DNA of 64,000 nt from Manduca sexta (Eukaryota > Arthropoda > Insecta > Lepidoptera > Sphingidae), in the NCBI RefSeq assembly GCF_014839805.1, contig NC_051124.1:8308001-8372000 (forward strand). Reading direction: 5' to 3'. Below the pieces are notes generated by a model, which saw only the letters and a list, made by a program, of their open reading frames with translations, did not search any database and had not been told where the DNA came from. Shown here piece after piece: positions 44,646 to 57,990 of this stretch (the stretch's first letter is position 1; the number at the start of each line of letters is the position of its first letter). The translations under genes and the position numbers were made by a program.

Positions 44646-45534
44646 AGCTTTGCTTTCACGTAATTCTCGATTTTTAAATGCATTACTGATAATTTTATCA
44701 TCTTCTTTGATACGTACATAGTGTGTTTTTAATACTGCAATACATCAATTAGTACCAACCGGAGTTCACCTGTTGCCTTTAATTAAAAACAACGTTTGTT
44801 TCTCAACATAACAGGTTCGAATTTAAATGTCATTAAGGATGTAATAAAATGATTCAGCGAGGTGTTCATTCATTGTGTCAGTTGTCACTATGAAGTTTGT
44901 TTATTGCGTGAAATGTAATAACCACAAATCACGATGGTATTTCTGAAATAGACTGAACTAATCAGAATCAACATTGCGTAAGACAAGTATGTGTAAAACA
45001 CGCATATTTATTTACCGATTTTATGTAATAATTTATTTGTAAAGAGTTATTAAACGTATATTATATTTTATGTTTGTAATCATTTTCTTGATTTCACTTT
45101 GATTCAAATCGTTTAAATTTTGCACCAATAGCTTCCTACCTACCTACCTATCATTTCCTTTGCCATTATTTTGGAGTTCTGTTTGAAAGCTGTAAGCGGT
45201 TATGTTAAGCTGATATTCCCCCTTAAGCCTTTAATAATTGATCATGATGTATATGAGAAACTAAAAACAATACATGATTTTCTAACTGTAATTAATTGTC
45301 GTGTCACAAGTTAGCTGATTGCTCAGAAATTATTGCATACCTAGTAACCGCGACTTCACACGATTCAAATAATATATTAGATTTACCTAGGACAATCTAG
45401 GTACCTACTACAAACTAAGTTATACTGTGTTTTTTATAATCAAATCGAACTTATCGTAATTTCTGTAAAAAAAATTGAGTGCTAATAATCTATAAATTCT
45501 ACTAAATAAAGCATTGTATATACACATCACGCAT
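44646..45534. other. AT-rich sequence, nothing recognised
   Basis: No supported features; a short (CTAC)n-like run lies near 45137. Confidence 0.5.
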
Positions 45535-45735
45535 TTATCCCCGAAGGGTTATGCAGAGGCGTAACCAGGGTAACCACTTTTCGCCAAGTGTGTTCCGTCC
45601 CATGATGTGATAGGGGGCGAACCTAATACCATATCGGGCACAAATTCCAGACAGCAGGCTGATACTCAGCAGAAAATCCCAAATATCACATTGCCTAACC
45701 CGGCATTCGAAACCAGGACCACAGAACGCTATATA
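45535..45735 (-). repeat. SINE family B, minus strand
   Basis: Reverse complement of the family body: TTCGCCAAGTGTGTTCCGTC, CATGATGTGATAGG, ATATCGGGCACAAATTCC, CTGATACTCAGCAGAAAATC and a box B-like CGAAACCAGGACC near 45708-45720. The head is truncated. Confidence 0.7.
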
Positions 45736-46984
45736 TAAAAAAAATTTAAACACGTTATTATTAATAATTAAGCGCATGAACTATGGTTTAACAACCCTAC
45801 GTAACGTAAGAAGCCCGATATCATATAACGTAGAAAATACAACGATAATTAAATACTTGAAACAACTTGCTAATAAACTTTCAACTACGCAGCATGAAAA
45901 ATGAGTCAGAAAGCGAATTGCCGCCAGTAATTATACGTGCTTTATATGAAAATGATTTATGTTTAGATTTTAAACGTAAACTTGCAAGTTGTATTTACGA
46001 ACACGTTTTATATCGTTCGTTTGGAGGAAGTCAATTATGAATGTCAAAATGTAATTTCGTATTGCCGATTATATTGATTGACTACATTTTGAAGAGTATT
46101 TAGCGACCTATCCTACTCTTGCGGAGTTGATTGTTAATTAAGATTTTGCTGATACATACTTTTTCAATTTTAAGTTTATTTTACAGTGACATAAGAAAAT
46201 TTTCCAGCCATGTTACTTCATTCAACTTTATTTATTTATCAATTATGTATTACAAAAGCTTATAGTGGAGAGTACCAAGACGTTTAAGTGAAAAAAAGAA
46301 ATAGACAAAATAAAACAAAACAAGGAATAAAAATTATCAATAACAAAAAACAATTGCATTCTAGATTATAGAAACTGCTTATTTAAATAAAAAAATCTTC
46401 AACCATTGCGTTTTTAAATATTAATTAAGTCGTAACATTTAAAAGATGGTCATTATTGTCTAGTCACATCCCACACACTGTACGTGCATACATTTTTTTT
46501 AATTCGCCTGATATAGATTCAGATGACTGAAACGCGGAAATTAAAACACGTTATTCTATTTTCATCTCAGTTATTATTGGCTTTTATTGTGATTTTACCA
46601 AAAATATGATAAATATATTAATTGCATATGGTTTTGAATCAAGAAACTGCTTAATATTATGGGTCTATTATTTATGTTAAATTTATGCAAATATAAATGT
46701 TTCGCTATATTACTTCAATAATTAATTTGTTGATAATATAACACTGTTTAAACATTTATAGAGACTTTGTAATTTATTCATAATTGTAAATATTAATTGC
46801 TGTCGTAATAGTGCGTTTCAAGTGTTAAATAATTTCATATAAATTATCATATTAATGTATTAATGTTATTTTTCATTTAATTACCATAATGGCAGGGAAA
46901 AACGTATGCAGAGTTGAGTGTTTTTTTATTATCTCTTTCATGGGTATTTTAGCTTTTACGTATAATACTAATACCAATCTATGT
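45736..46984. other. AT-rich sequence, nothing recognised
   Basis: No supported features. Confidence 0.5.
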
Positions 46985-47177
46985 AACCTGAAGAGTTTGT
47001 TTGTTTCTTTAAATGCGTTGATCTCAAGAACTACTAAACGGATTTTGTTTTTTTTTTTCTCTAATAGGAAGCCATATTACTCGTGAGTGCTATAGGCTAT
47101 TATCCGGGAACATGTAAAGCGGGATTTTCATTCCAGTTTTTTCTTCATGCGGGCGGAGCCGCGAACAAAAACTAGTT
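46985..47177 (+). repeat. Dispersed repeat module
   Basis: AGAGTTTGTTTGTTTCTTTA, GATCTCAAGAACTACTAAACG, CTATAGGCTATTATCCGGG and a right end GCGGGCGGAGCCGCGAAC followed by AAACTAGTT, the reverse complement of the left end at 19115. Confidence 0.65.
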
Positions 47178-50100
47178 ACATATATAGATGTCATAGGAAA
47201 TTTAACAATAAAACCAAAAACAACCCTTTCATATTATTATTATTTTTTAATTAGTCTCGAAATTTAAAAAAAAATAATCTTGATCGATGTCACGTGTAAA
47301 GATGCAAAGATAATTGTTTTTCAAAATGTCAATCGGGGTTATATTTTCGGTGTTCGTTAAAATTTTAGCAGGTTTGTAAATACTTCATTTTGGCGCGGGA
47401 TGTTGAAAACGAGTTTTGATATGTTAAAGGGTGCTTACATAAAAGGTCCATCGCCATTAATGTAATTCTTGTACCTTCCTAAAACCCTTTTCGGAAACAT
47501 AAAAACGTCTATATGCGTTTTCTTAGTTGGTTTAGGAATATTCTTTTTCCTTATTTAAAGTCCAAGTTAGTTAATGTAAAATATTATCTTCCCGGGCTTT
47601 ATTAGATATCTTTAATTAAAAGTGGATTTTCCTGACTTTACATACGATGCTACAAGGCAAGCAATTCATCTAATGGTCAGTGGCGTAGAGTGGATTCTTG
47701 CTGCCCGGAGCGTGAGCAAAGTTTGCCGTTTCAAGGCATTGGTGGAGGTTTATATCACGTGTACCAAACACTAAAACAGCTTACACCTTTTTATCACGTA
47801 ATCCAGCAAAGAAGTCATTAGTCTAAACGTGAACGTTACTAGAGGAATACTATTGAGATCTAAAGGATTTCTGGTGTATTGACCGAAGATCTAACTTATA
47901 TTAGTTTCTGGTGGTTTAACAAGACATTTCTGCTGGTTCTATAAAAAGAGTTTGGCAACATTCTAGCTACGCTGTGGATCGACCACATCTTAGTAGAATA
48001 TTTTACAGATTTTCTTGTCATGGCACCATGTTTATGCTTCGCCATATCTTTTCAGTACACCCTGTGCAAGCGATCGCAAAAGACGACGTTGAAGGGCGTA
48101 TCAACGTTAGATAATCTAGACACGGTCCTTTGTGGCCGTGACTGATGTGACATTTCGTGCATACTCACGACGTGGGCCGATTGTGTGCTTATGAGCTGCC
48201 CTTTATTCAGACTATACACCCACCGGAGCACGCATTCAGAACGCCCACTGTACTGGTATCTGGTTTATTAATATTACATTAGTCTGGTTATGCCGTCTGT
48301 ATATTTGAATCGGGGAAAGTTTCGAAGAATTTTTTTGATTGACAATCGTGCCAGTGATTTTCGGTTTGATAGCGTAGATAGGTCCCGATTTGCATCGTCT
48401 TTATTTATATGTACACGTGGTGTAAATTACGTGATGATTAATACATTATATAGTTAAATAAACAGTCTACTATTTCTTACTTCTTAGCCACGCACTGCGA
48501 TTGTTCCATGTAAAAATATTCTTGGGTTTCCCCGAGTAAGTAAGTATTTAATCGTATTTTTCAAATAAGCTACATAGAAAGAGAATTATACCATGAAACC
48601 GCTTGGGGTTTTTTTACTAGGTGTAGTCGATACACATTCCATTATATAAAAGACTTGTATGGCTATTGTGACCCATCCGTCCATTAACTCGCTTTGGGAC
48701 CCAGTCAAACTTACTAAAGAGAGGGACAGGTCATTGTGATGCTATGAAATGAATGATTTATAAATTCCATTAACTATAACACTAGGGAAATTTTATAATT
48801 ACTCTTGATTATTTACGCTCTCATTTCGATACTGTTTCGTTGAAAGTGCAATAAACTGCAAATTATATTTTCCACCTTGTTAGGTTCTAAATTAAACAAT
48901 AAAATTCCAAATGTTTACTTTCCCGTCACAGAAATAGTTTTGTTATTATTGGCATTCTGTCCCTCATTTGCCGATTTCCTTTTCATGTTTATTCAGTTGC
49001 CACTTTTCGCTTTGTTTCTAAATGTTATATTTACAAAATTTTATAATTGTGCTGCTCGACTCATTTCTGTTTTCATAGAATCGCATTTCCTCATTTAAGA
49101 ATTTTATAGTATTCACACTTCACACCGCTATATTATTATCTTTAATTTATTCCGCGTTGAGCGATGTGTGAGTTAGTGATAAGATCACTGATTCTTTGAA
49201 TATGTACCGTGATGAATAATCTAAGTTGTGTATTATCAAAACATGTGTAAAGTTCTGGTGCAGCAGATTTCCATGTGAACGAACGGAAAGTTTGTTTCGC
49301 ATCACGTGCATTATATCGTAAACAACCATTAGTTTTGAGGCCGTCACCGCAACGTTTTCCAACTCACTATCAAAGGCAATTAACGACTCGCCGAGCTCAC
49401 TATCTCATAATATATGTGTTTTAAATTTAAATTGCTATTTTCCATTTCAACTCTTTCAGCTGTATCAATGGAGTTATCTACGGCTCTTGTCAAGAAGTAG
49501 TTGAAAAGTGATTAGATATAGATACAGCGGTCATGTGGCAACTTTATCGTAAACGTATCAGGTGATCACACATCGAAGGTTGCCAAGTAGAAAGAGTTAT
49601 CTGCCATAAAGCAAGTTTACAGCAGAACGAGTAAAAAGGATATAAGTGTATTTTTTATTTGTCAGGAAATATTTTTATTAATTTTATCACTATGTGTTTC
49701 TGATCTTAGTAATTTATTTTGTTAGTATAGATATTAGTTTTATTTTAAGAGATTTTACAGTAGTTCCTTTCCACATCGTATTTTAAATCAAGCTAAGTGA
49801 ATCAACTATCTACAAAAATAATGAGATAGCTTTTTCTACATTGCACTTTTACGCTGTAATGCGTAAGTGAACTGGTAGATGACTTTTTGTGCGTGAACGT
49901 TATTTGATTGCATTCACTGCGTGTAATTTATAAAAAAATACATATGTATATAGTTAGATTTATGGCCGTACTAAAATTACTAAATATAAGGCGGAATTTT
50001 CCAAAAAAAGAAAACGTCATTTAGTAAAACGTTGTTTTTATTTTATTAGGTTTTCCAGCAGACTTAACACTACGATTACAATAATTTAAGTATTATAACT

Positions 50101-50676
50101 TATAGCTATAATGTAAGCCAAAGTTAGGAAAACTCAACATGTATATAATTGTTTCTTTAATACAATAATGCAATATAAAGACAACCAGGAATTTGTGACT
50201 TTATTTACTTTGCACCCGTCGAAATCTCTCGTGAAGTGACAAACAGATATACCATACGTATCGCATTGGTAAATTGGCCGGAGATAAGGCGGCTATTGTA
50301 AAATCACTTCAGAAGAAGTGCGTCAAAATAACTTGATAAGTACAACCAGGTTAGATATTCCTTTGATCTTGATCTTTTTGGAGACCGTCTGCTATTGCGA
50401 AAGCGTATTTGTCGTGGAATAATATTTGTAAATAAATATATTTTATTTAAAATTATTCGCACATATTAAGTTAGTTACCTTGTACTTCAATGATACATAA
50501 TTTATGATAATGATATCGTAGGTTATGTTGCTTGGAGGCCCCCGTGGCCCGTAGGTATGTTATTTCACGCAAACATAATTATTTAGATATAAGTGTTTAG
50601 TTATTGGTATTAAAACAAAAAATATAATTCTTAAAATAAAAGGGATGTTTGGCTAATAATGTATATAATGTTTCAG
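47178..50676. other. Non-coding sequence upstream of the foraging exon
   Basis: Probably intron of the foraging gene, because the exon at 50677 starts with an acceptor. No ORF with a recognised domain; a repeat-like GTCAGTGGCGTAGAGTGG stretch near 47675-47740 has no partner seen here. Confidence 0.45.
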
Positions 50677-50938
50677 GGCGGCGCCGAGGCACGCGGGGCT
50701 GACTCTACGGCGGTCGGAGCAAACGGCGCGCGAGTATTTACTCGTACACTACATCAGTTGTCCGCGCCCGCGCCGCACGGCTCGCACACGCAACCCACAC
50801 ACATCCTGCGATTCCCCACCCGACTGTGGCCACGGACCGTTACCGTCAAATCGAAGTGCCAGTGGACTCGTAACTAACGTTTTCAAAAAGCCGCGTGTAA
50901 TCCCTGGTGATTCCGTTCAGTGCTCGGTAGCCGAGTGA
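50677..50938 (+). other. for: foraging 5' UTR (within first coding exon)
   Basis: A TATATAATGTTTCAG acceptor ends at 50676, where composition changes sharply to GC-rich. The 262 nt to the start codon contain no ATG. An alternative acceptor (ATTCCGTTCAG, ending 50920) would leave an 18-nt leader. Either way, at least one non-coding exon must exist upstream. Confidence 0.65.
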
Positions 50939-51426
50939 ATGCGCGTGTGTTTCGATACCCTCTGCTTTGGATCGTCACAGCGTACTGCTGGTGACGATGA
51001 GCCGAGGGCCTTAGTGAATACAGGTGGAGGTGCGCTAACGGTGGCGCCCACAGTCAACGGCGAAAGACGTGCGTTAGACGAAACATATAGAGAGACAGAG
51101 TTAAATGGTATAATGGGGACTCCTAGTGCAATGAATACCGATTCGGAGAATTGTGTTGCAAACGCGACGATGGCAAACGATATGCAGCCGCTGATCGAGA
51201 GGATCAGGGAGCTGGAGGCGCTGTTGAAGCAGCGCGACCAGGAGATGCTGGAGTTGCGCTCGCAGCTGGACAAGCTGCAGAGCGTGTTCCCGTACCAGCA
51301 GTATGGGAGAGGCTCGCGAGCTCCCAGGAAGCAGCGTGCTCAGGGTATTTCAGCTGAGCCGCAAACGAGCTCATCACTCCAGGACTTGACGCACCAGACG
51401 TTCCCGACCTACGACAAAAGCGAAGC
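50939..51426 (+). CDS. for: foraging cGMP-dependent protein kinase, first coding exon
   Basis: The exon encodes 162 codons plus two bases. The start is firm: an in-frame TGA sits directly before the ATG. The N-terminus MRVCFDTLCF resembles the long insect PKG isoform. Residues about 82-117 form a leucine-zipper coiled coil (LIERIRELEALL to LDKLQ) for homodimerisation. Residues 133-141, RAQGISAEP, form the autoinhibitory pseudosubstrate segment shared with mammalian PKG I, where Gly replaces the phospho-acceptor. The donor GTGAGT is at 51427-51432, phase 2. The cGMP-binding and kinase domains must come from later exons outside the recognised sequence. In insects this kinase acts in cGMP signalling and food-related behaviour (family knowledge). 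No frameshift; the exon is more GC-rich than its surroundings. Confidence 0.93.
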
Positions 51427-51432
51427 GTGAGT

Positions 51433-54400
51433 ACCATTATAAATTCTCATTACAAAGTTAAACCATTCCACATTCTAGCAGCTAATTGGTAGGGCAACAC
51501 AAATGCAGTTTTATTTTTATACGATTGTGAATGCAGTCCTTGATACTAATAATAGATACTCGTAAATCTGAGCAGCCGGTCGTGTCTCACAGGAAATATT
51601 GAGATGCCAGCCGCCCTATCTTACACCCTTTTTGACATATACGATAAATATACGGGGACAGTTCATGCCTAAAATATTTGTACACCGGTAGTATGTTTTT
51701 ATGAATATCACGATAGTAAACTGGCATAGATAATAAATTGTAAGAAATTCATGTGACATTCTTCATAACCCTTTTATGTTTAACCGGATTTTTATGTTCT
51801 TCTCTCTAATATACAGTTAGGTATTCTTTCACTTCCATGATCGTAATTCGACATATTAGCCAAGCAGATTTAAATGAAGTGTTAACTGGCACTAAAAATT
51901 TTCCTAGTATTTACTAACGTGACATGGGTATGTAAATGAACAGAATTTAAACATGGCAACGGCCATGTTTATATGTTATTAATTTTCACAGCAAATAAGT
52001 CAAAATAATGAGCACCCTGGCCCCGACATCTAAATCCTTCGTGATCGGAAAATTACCGATATTTTAGTATTTATTGTTGACATTGCTATGATAAGCAGAT
52101 ACAGAGGTAAATAGCGTAAACGCAAACGTTTAAGGTCGCTGTACTAAAGTTAACAGTTTATGGGAAAACAGACTTCAAGGAATTACTTGAACGTTTTTTA
52201 TACAAGGTTCGCGAGTGTTAATAGTAAATTTCTCATACATTTTTTTGATTACGAGAATGTCCGTCAAAACGGAGCTTAACATATTGACATTTTTAACTGA
52301 ATCACCTAGCGTCATGCGCAAACAAATATGACGATGATTCGTTTATTTATATTGGAGGCAAGATGTTAATTCATTATTCGTGTACATCTAATACAGCTTT
52401 CGTAGTTTGCTCGTTGTCAATTTACACAATAAGAAAATAAAACATAGTTCAAGATTCAAAACCAATAATACTGATATAATTACTTAGATCCGGTATCTTT
52501 TGAAATTAAAAGAGTGTACTACTTATAAATATGGATTAGATAAAAAAATTCTAATGTTATACATTTAATCACAAACTTGCAAGTAGAATCTCATTTCCAA
52601 TTACTGGCTTCATCAGGAACCAATTTCTCAGCATAAGCCTGTTATAAATGGCAATTGGTAGTACTTTTGAATCAATACCACTTTTATTCTGGCTTGACCA
52701 CCACATTGCGATTCGTTCCTCTCAAACCCGTTTGAAGCTAATAGCAGCTGTCGATATAAAAAATAGTCTATGCTGATCGCTTAAGTTTCGCTTGAAGTTA
52801 TTTAGGTCCCCGACGTGACAGGTAAATATTAGTGTCGTGTTGGATACAAATTGCCTTTAAAGTCTGATGAGGAGTAGATTTCCTCATAAAGTTTTCATTC
52901 ATAGGAACGTAGAATGCATTGTATGTGGTCTGAATGATAAATTAACAGAGAATTCCATGCTGCGTCGATTAAATCAATAGGTACTATGCTAGCCGTAGTA
53001 TAATATCTCTTGTTTGATTTGTAATCTTGGCATGACAAAAATGAAATAAAACCCTTAATTATATTTAAAATATTTGTATGCAACAGTCCTTACATTCCCA
53101 ATTAACTAAAAACCTATATATATTTAGTTAAATATATCTATAGTACGATTCCAACAAATTGGCAGTAAATAATAATAATAATTTATTTCCAAATCAAAAG
53201 AATTACACAGTCAGATTTAGCAAAACATTCTACACTAAATGTACTTATTTATGTTAAGAAATTACCACGAGGGTTATTTTTGGGGCTAGGACAACTTCAT
53301 TGGCTGCAAAAACGCAAGAACACAGCTGTTAATGCCCGTTGGTTGTTTCTATAACAGTAGTAACACCACGGTCAACTGTCAAAACCACACATGTGTTGGT
53401 GACAGTACTCATTATATACTCAACCACATAATAATTTATCTGTCAATGCACTAACCAATATTCTATTCTGCTTGCATTTTAATCTATGTAAATGGATCTT
53501 CGTCATCTATCATGAGGCAATTGGACAACTTTATAATATTGTCAAAATATTTAGTCCGAGGCTTGGAAGAGATTTTTTCATTTACTTAAAATGATAATGT
53601 CTTTTCCGCCTAAAAATAGATAATTGTTAACTCACAAAGGCTTGGCTTGCAAAATTCTTTTATTTAACTTTGATAAAACATCAATCTGCAAGGTTTTCTC
53701 TTTTTATCAGGGATTATTTGTATCTTTGACGTTAGGAATAATTTCATGATTGTAGCATACTTTTTTTGGTAAACGCAATACATATTTCGTTTGTTTAGGG
53801 TATAGAGAATTAACTATTTAGGCATACGCAAAAAATATGCTGTTTAAGACTCAGGAAAAATATCAATAATATAGGAACTAGAAAGCAAATAATCATCATT
53901 TTTTGATTTTTTATACGTTCCCAGAATATTTAATATTCTAGTCCAGATTGTCATAAATCCAGATTGTCATAAATGATAGAACACACGGTCGCCTGTCTTA
54001 AAAGTGTTTCTAACCAACACATCAAATTGTATACTTGATTTAATACTTACACGTATGATTTGACTTATAAAAGGAATATATTTTTAACATTGCGCAACCG
54101 TTTCGAATATATTATCGATTTTCGTCAACTTAGTATTCAAAACATTCGAATACTTAGCTCACGAATGCCTAAAACCGTGTCATATGCTTAATAATGTGTT
54201 CAATCGCGTGAATTTTAAGTGATCAATTGAAATGCGTGACAACAACATGTGGGAAGAAATCGATAGCAACATTATCCTTCATGTAAACAAACGCAAAAAC
54301 ATCGCAAATGTGACTTTGTATATAAAATATAAATCCATTGTTTCAACCTTTAATGATGTAACTGATTAAATATCATATTTTATGGATTGTACTGACGGAT

Positions 54401-55562
54401 GCTAAGCAACTTTCTGTGAGTACAATATGGTCCAAATTTGTGAAAGACGTTGCATATTTACGGTTGTCAGTATTATGGTGTCTTGCTTGGTTACAATTAC
54501 CGGACTTCAGGTTACGCAATTCGCAGGAACGATCTGTTTTGAATTATTCCGATTTACTCTGATCCTATTGTGGATTTGTTCTATCTAGTTAGTTCGTATT
54601 GCCGGTGAAATTAGGTATGTTCAGCGTTTTTAGAATAGTTTGTAACCTATAAGAAAGCTGATTCTTATTGCTTTCAAAATTTGCATCTAAGAATTATAAA
54701 CATATAAAGTTAATGCCAATCATCACGCCATCGGGCCATTAAAAGTGGACCCACTTAAAACATCAATACAACTATAATAAATTTCATGCCAAATAGGTCC
54801 TTGTTGACTAGCTTTCTGTATTAATGAAGGTGATTAAAACTAATTTCTTGAATTGAAATGTATGCCATATTTATCTATAGTAATTATTATTGCATTTGAC
54901 ACTTCACGTTTGTCGTCCTCTTTACTTGTATTTAAGTTTCATTTATAACGTATTCCTATTTGCATAATGGATTTATTTAGCGTTTATGCATATTTATGGC
55001 TTGTCTGTTTTCTGTAATGGATAGATGTAAATTCTCAAAGACAATTCCGAACTCTTTTAAGATCAGGCTCTTTGGGATGTAATATTTGAACCGAAATACC
55101 TTTTTATATATCTACTTAACTGAAGTATTTTATAAATGTCGGAAACTAAAACAGAAGTCAAAATGAAAACTACAGTTTAAAATTTCATGATGTCCATTGT
55201 ACTCTTGATCGTTAATTGTTAGTGTAATGGAAACCTCTCACTATGTTGGAACATAATATACTGTTATGATCATCTTCCTGGCAATGTGCATAGAGAACAA
55301 CAGGTGACTAATGACATTTATGTTCCACAAAATGGTTTACAGCGACCATTTCACCGTATCAACCATAATCTTCAACAAATAGCTCGCACTTTTTATAGTC
55401 AAAAGTTTCTTGTACTATCTTGGAATCTAGCAGTTTCAGTTGCACTATCATAATCTTTAAGAAAACCATTCTAATTATGAAAATCTTAGGATCTAGCAGC
55501 TTTCACTACCTTAATCTTTAATGACACCATTCTATTTATGCAACTGGATAATATGGACAGAT
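51433..55562. other. foraging intron, nothing recognised
   Basis: AT-rich with no second PKG exon visible. A short exon could be missed by eye. Confidence 0.5.
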
Positions 55563-55800
55563 TGCTTCGGTGCCGTAGTTGTATTGGGTGCGAGGTACTA
55601 CATTCTTGTGAGGTCCAGGGTTTAAATCCCGCGTTATTGTGATATTGGGTTTTTCTTCTCAGTATCAGCTCGGAGTCCGAAATCGGTTACTGATATGGCG
55701 ATAGGCAACCTTTATAACATCATTGAGCTGAACACATGATTAAAGTGGGTTTTGCATATTTGCCTACGTCTTCGGGGATACAAGGGTGATGTACCTATGT
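55563..55800 (+). repeat. SINE family B, near-complete
   Basis: GCTTCGGTGCCGTAGTTGTA (box A-like), box B-like CAGGGTTTAAATCCCG, GTGATATTGGGTTTTTC, CAGTATCAGCTCGGAGTCC, CTGATATGGCGATAGGC and TTCGGGGATACAAGGG in family order, ending near a GTGTGTG tail. No certain TSD. Confidence 0.8.
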
Positions 55801-56464
55801 GTGTGTGACAATATAAAAGTTATCACGAACATACACTACCCCTAAACAGTCAAATTTCATGAAACTAGTTCAAAAATAGAAAACAAATTCCCGCCACTCG
55901 CACCACGTGATCCACGCTGGAGAGTACCAGACGATCGAGATAAGGTTCCACGGACTATTAATTAGCATGTATTAGCAGTTTAAAAATACAGTCAAAAGTG
56001 GTGGTTCAAGGCGATTAGATAACCTTACCGATTGTCCTTATCAGCTACCCATCGCGTATGCTTCAAACGTTCTCATTCCGCAATGTCATTATTGAAATTA
56101 GTACACTTTGACGGAGTTTTATGTTTCACCATGCCGTCTTTATGGTTCGCATCGACAAGCTTCACCTGTTGTTTATGGCTTAATTTCGCAATTTTCATAA
56201 AGAGGGTCAATTTTATCGCATTTGGTGAGGTAGTGAAATTATCAGTGTGTATGTATATAAAATTAAATATTTATGATTTTTTATTTTAATATTTGGAATA
56301 AAAAAGACATTTGCCTGATTTTGCATAACACCAAAATTAAGTAAGTGCTATTATTTTCATATTCAAATGCAAGGGATCTGTCGAATAAAGTATACTTGAG
56401 TACATATTGTGTTAGTTTACCAAATTATCGTTATGTTAATTCGGCTAAGATTCGCTATATCATA
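55801..56464. other. AT-rich sequence, nothing recognised
   Basis: The 85-codon ORF at 56032-56289 has no recognised motif. Confidence 0.5.
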
Positions 56465-56635
56465 TACTAGCTTTTGCCTACGGCTCCGCCCACATCAAAT
56501 AGTTTTTTAATAAAAGTAGCCTATAGCTCAGGAGTAAATTAGCTTCCTATTAGTGAAAAAAATAAACAAAATCAGTTTAGTAGTTCCTGAGAATACCGTG
56601 TTAAAACAAACTCTTCAGTATATATTATTCGATTA
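56465..56635 (-). repeat. Dispersed repeat module
   Basis: Left end ATACTAGCTTTTGCC and ACGGCTCCGCC match 19115-19145; the right end carries AGTAGTTCCTGAGA and AAACAAACTCTTCAG as at 19805-19855. It lacks the tandem array, so the array is an internal expansion in the 19-kb copy. Confidence 0.7.
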
Positions 56636-57651
56636 CTTGTTACTTCACCGCGATGTTAATATATGTAAGGATTCAGGTAAAAAATGTACTAATCTATGAA
56701 TACAGTTATAAATATATTTGTTCTTAAAACTAACATTAAGAAAAACAAGCTTGTTAATATGTAGTTCCAATAAACACTATCCAATATGTTTATAAAATTC
56801 TCATTACAATATTTTTTATCATAGTATATTTGGTTACGTAAGATTATTCGAGAACAGCAAAGTCACATTACGTACGTTACATAAGTGAACTGTATTAAAT
56901 GAATTTGTTTATTTTATTTACATTATGGACGTAGTTTATCATAGTTACGTCATTGGGTTGATATCGTTGCGGGACACTAAATAGCTCCACTGTATCAGAC
57001 CCGTCAAATAAGTATTTAGATTAGTGATATACCACAGTTTAGTTAATTTTAGTTGACAAAAAAGTACTATCATGTGATAATGTTTAATAGTATTTACCTA
57101 CAGTAATTAAGATGATTACAGAAAATGATAGTGAATGATAATTTTGGAGGTAAGGAACCTTAATAATCTTATTTACAGCATTTGCATGAACAATATAAAA
57201 ACGTCATTTCATATGATATACAATTGAAATTTTTCCATCCTACATGCATTCTTTGAAGACGTGTAAATTATCGTTAGATAAGAAATATCATTTTATTTTT
57301 ATTTATAATACGGAATCAACTATATGGATTTTTTTTATCGGCATAATAAAGACATTACCCAAATACTACCGCAAGATTATTAAAAATATATTAATGGAAC
57401 ACCGTATGATAAATCCAATTTATTTAAACTCGATGTCAAACATTAGCACGAAAGTCGTAAACTTTCAAAGCGTGATAAAACGGTTATAAATAAAGCCAAC
57501 GAGATTGAAAGCCGCTGAGATGTCAGTCGAGTGCCTAACATGGCAATGGAAGAAATCTCGTTTTTCAAATTAACTGAGGTGTTGCCCTCACACATCTTAC
57601 GGATGTTAAAGATGGATGCTTTTGACGGATTACCTTTATTTACTCTGGGCG
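56636..57651. other. AT-rich sequence, nothing recognised
   Basis: The 81-codon ORF at 57244-57489 shows no domain. Confidence 0.5.
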
Positions 57652-57990
57652 TATTTTCAAAGCGGCGATAGCCTAGTTGGTTGTGGATCGGCCTGTCGAG
57701 ACGAATGTCTGCAGGTTCCAATCCCAAGGGCACACACCTCTGACTTTTCTAAAAAATTATGTGTGTATTCTTTGTGAATTATCGCTTACTTTAACGGTGA
57801 AGGAAAACATCGTGAGGAAACCTGCATACCTGAGAAATTCTCTATAGGAATTTTCGAGGGTGTGTGAAGTAGACCAATCCGCACTAGGCCAACGTGGTGG
57901 ACTAAGGCCTAATACCTATCAGTAGTAGAGGAGGCCCGTGCCCAACAGTGGGACTGTATATAGGGCCGATATTATTATTATTATTTTCAA
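57652..57990 (+). repeat. SINE family A, complete with 9-bp TSD
   Basis: TATTTTCAA at 57652-57660 and 57982-57990 bounds a 321-bp element. The head GCGATAGCCTAGTTGGTTG is a good box A region and GCAGGTTCCAATCCC a good box B. The body has CACACACCTCTGACTTTTC, CATCGTGAGGAAACCTGC, CCAATCCGCACTAGGCC and GTGGTGGACTAAGGCC, ending in an (ATT)n tail. tRNA-derived and presumably mobilised by a LINE. Confidence 0.9.

Noticed and set aside
50659..50877. 72-codon ORF overlapping the foraging leader
   Set aside because: Its start lies upstream of the acceptor ending at 50676, so it would not be in the mature exon; the reading frame is a by-product of GC-rich UTR.
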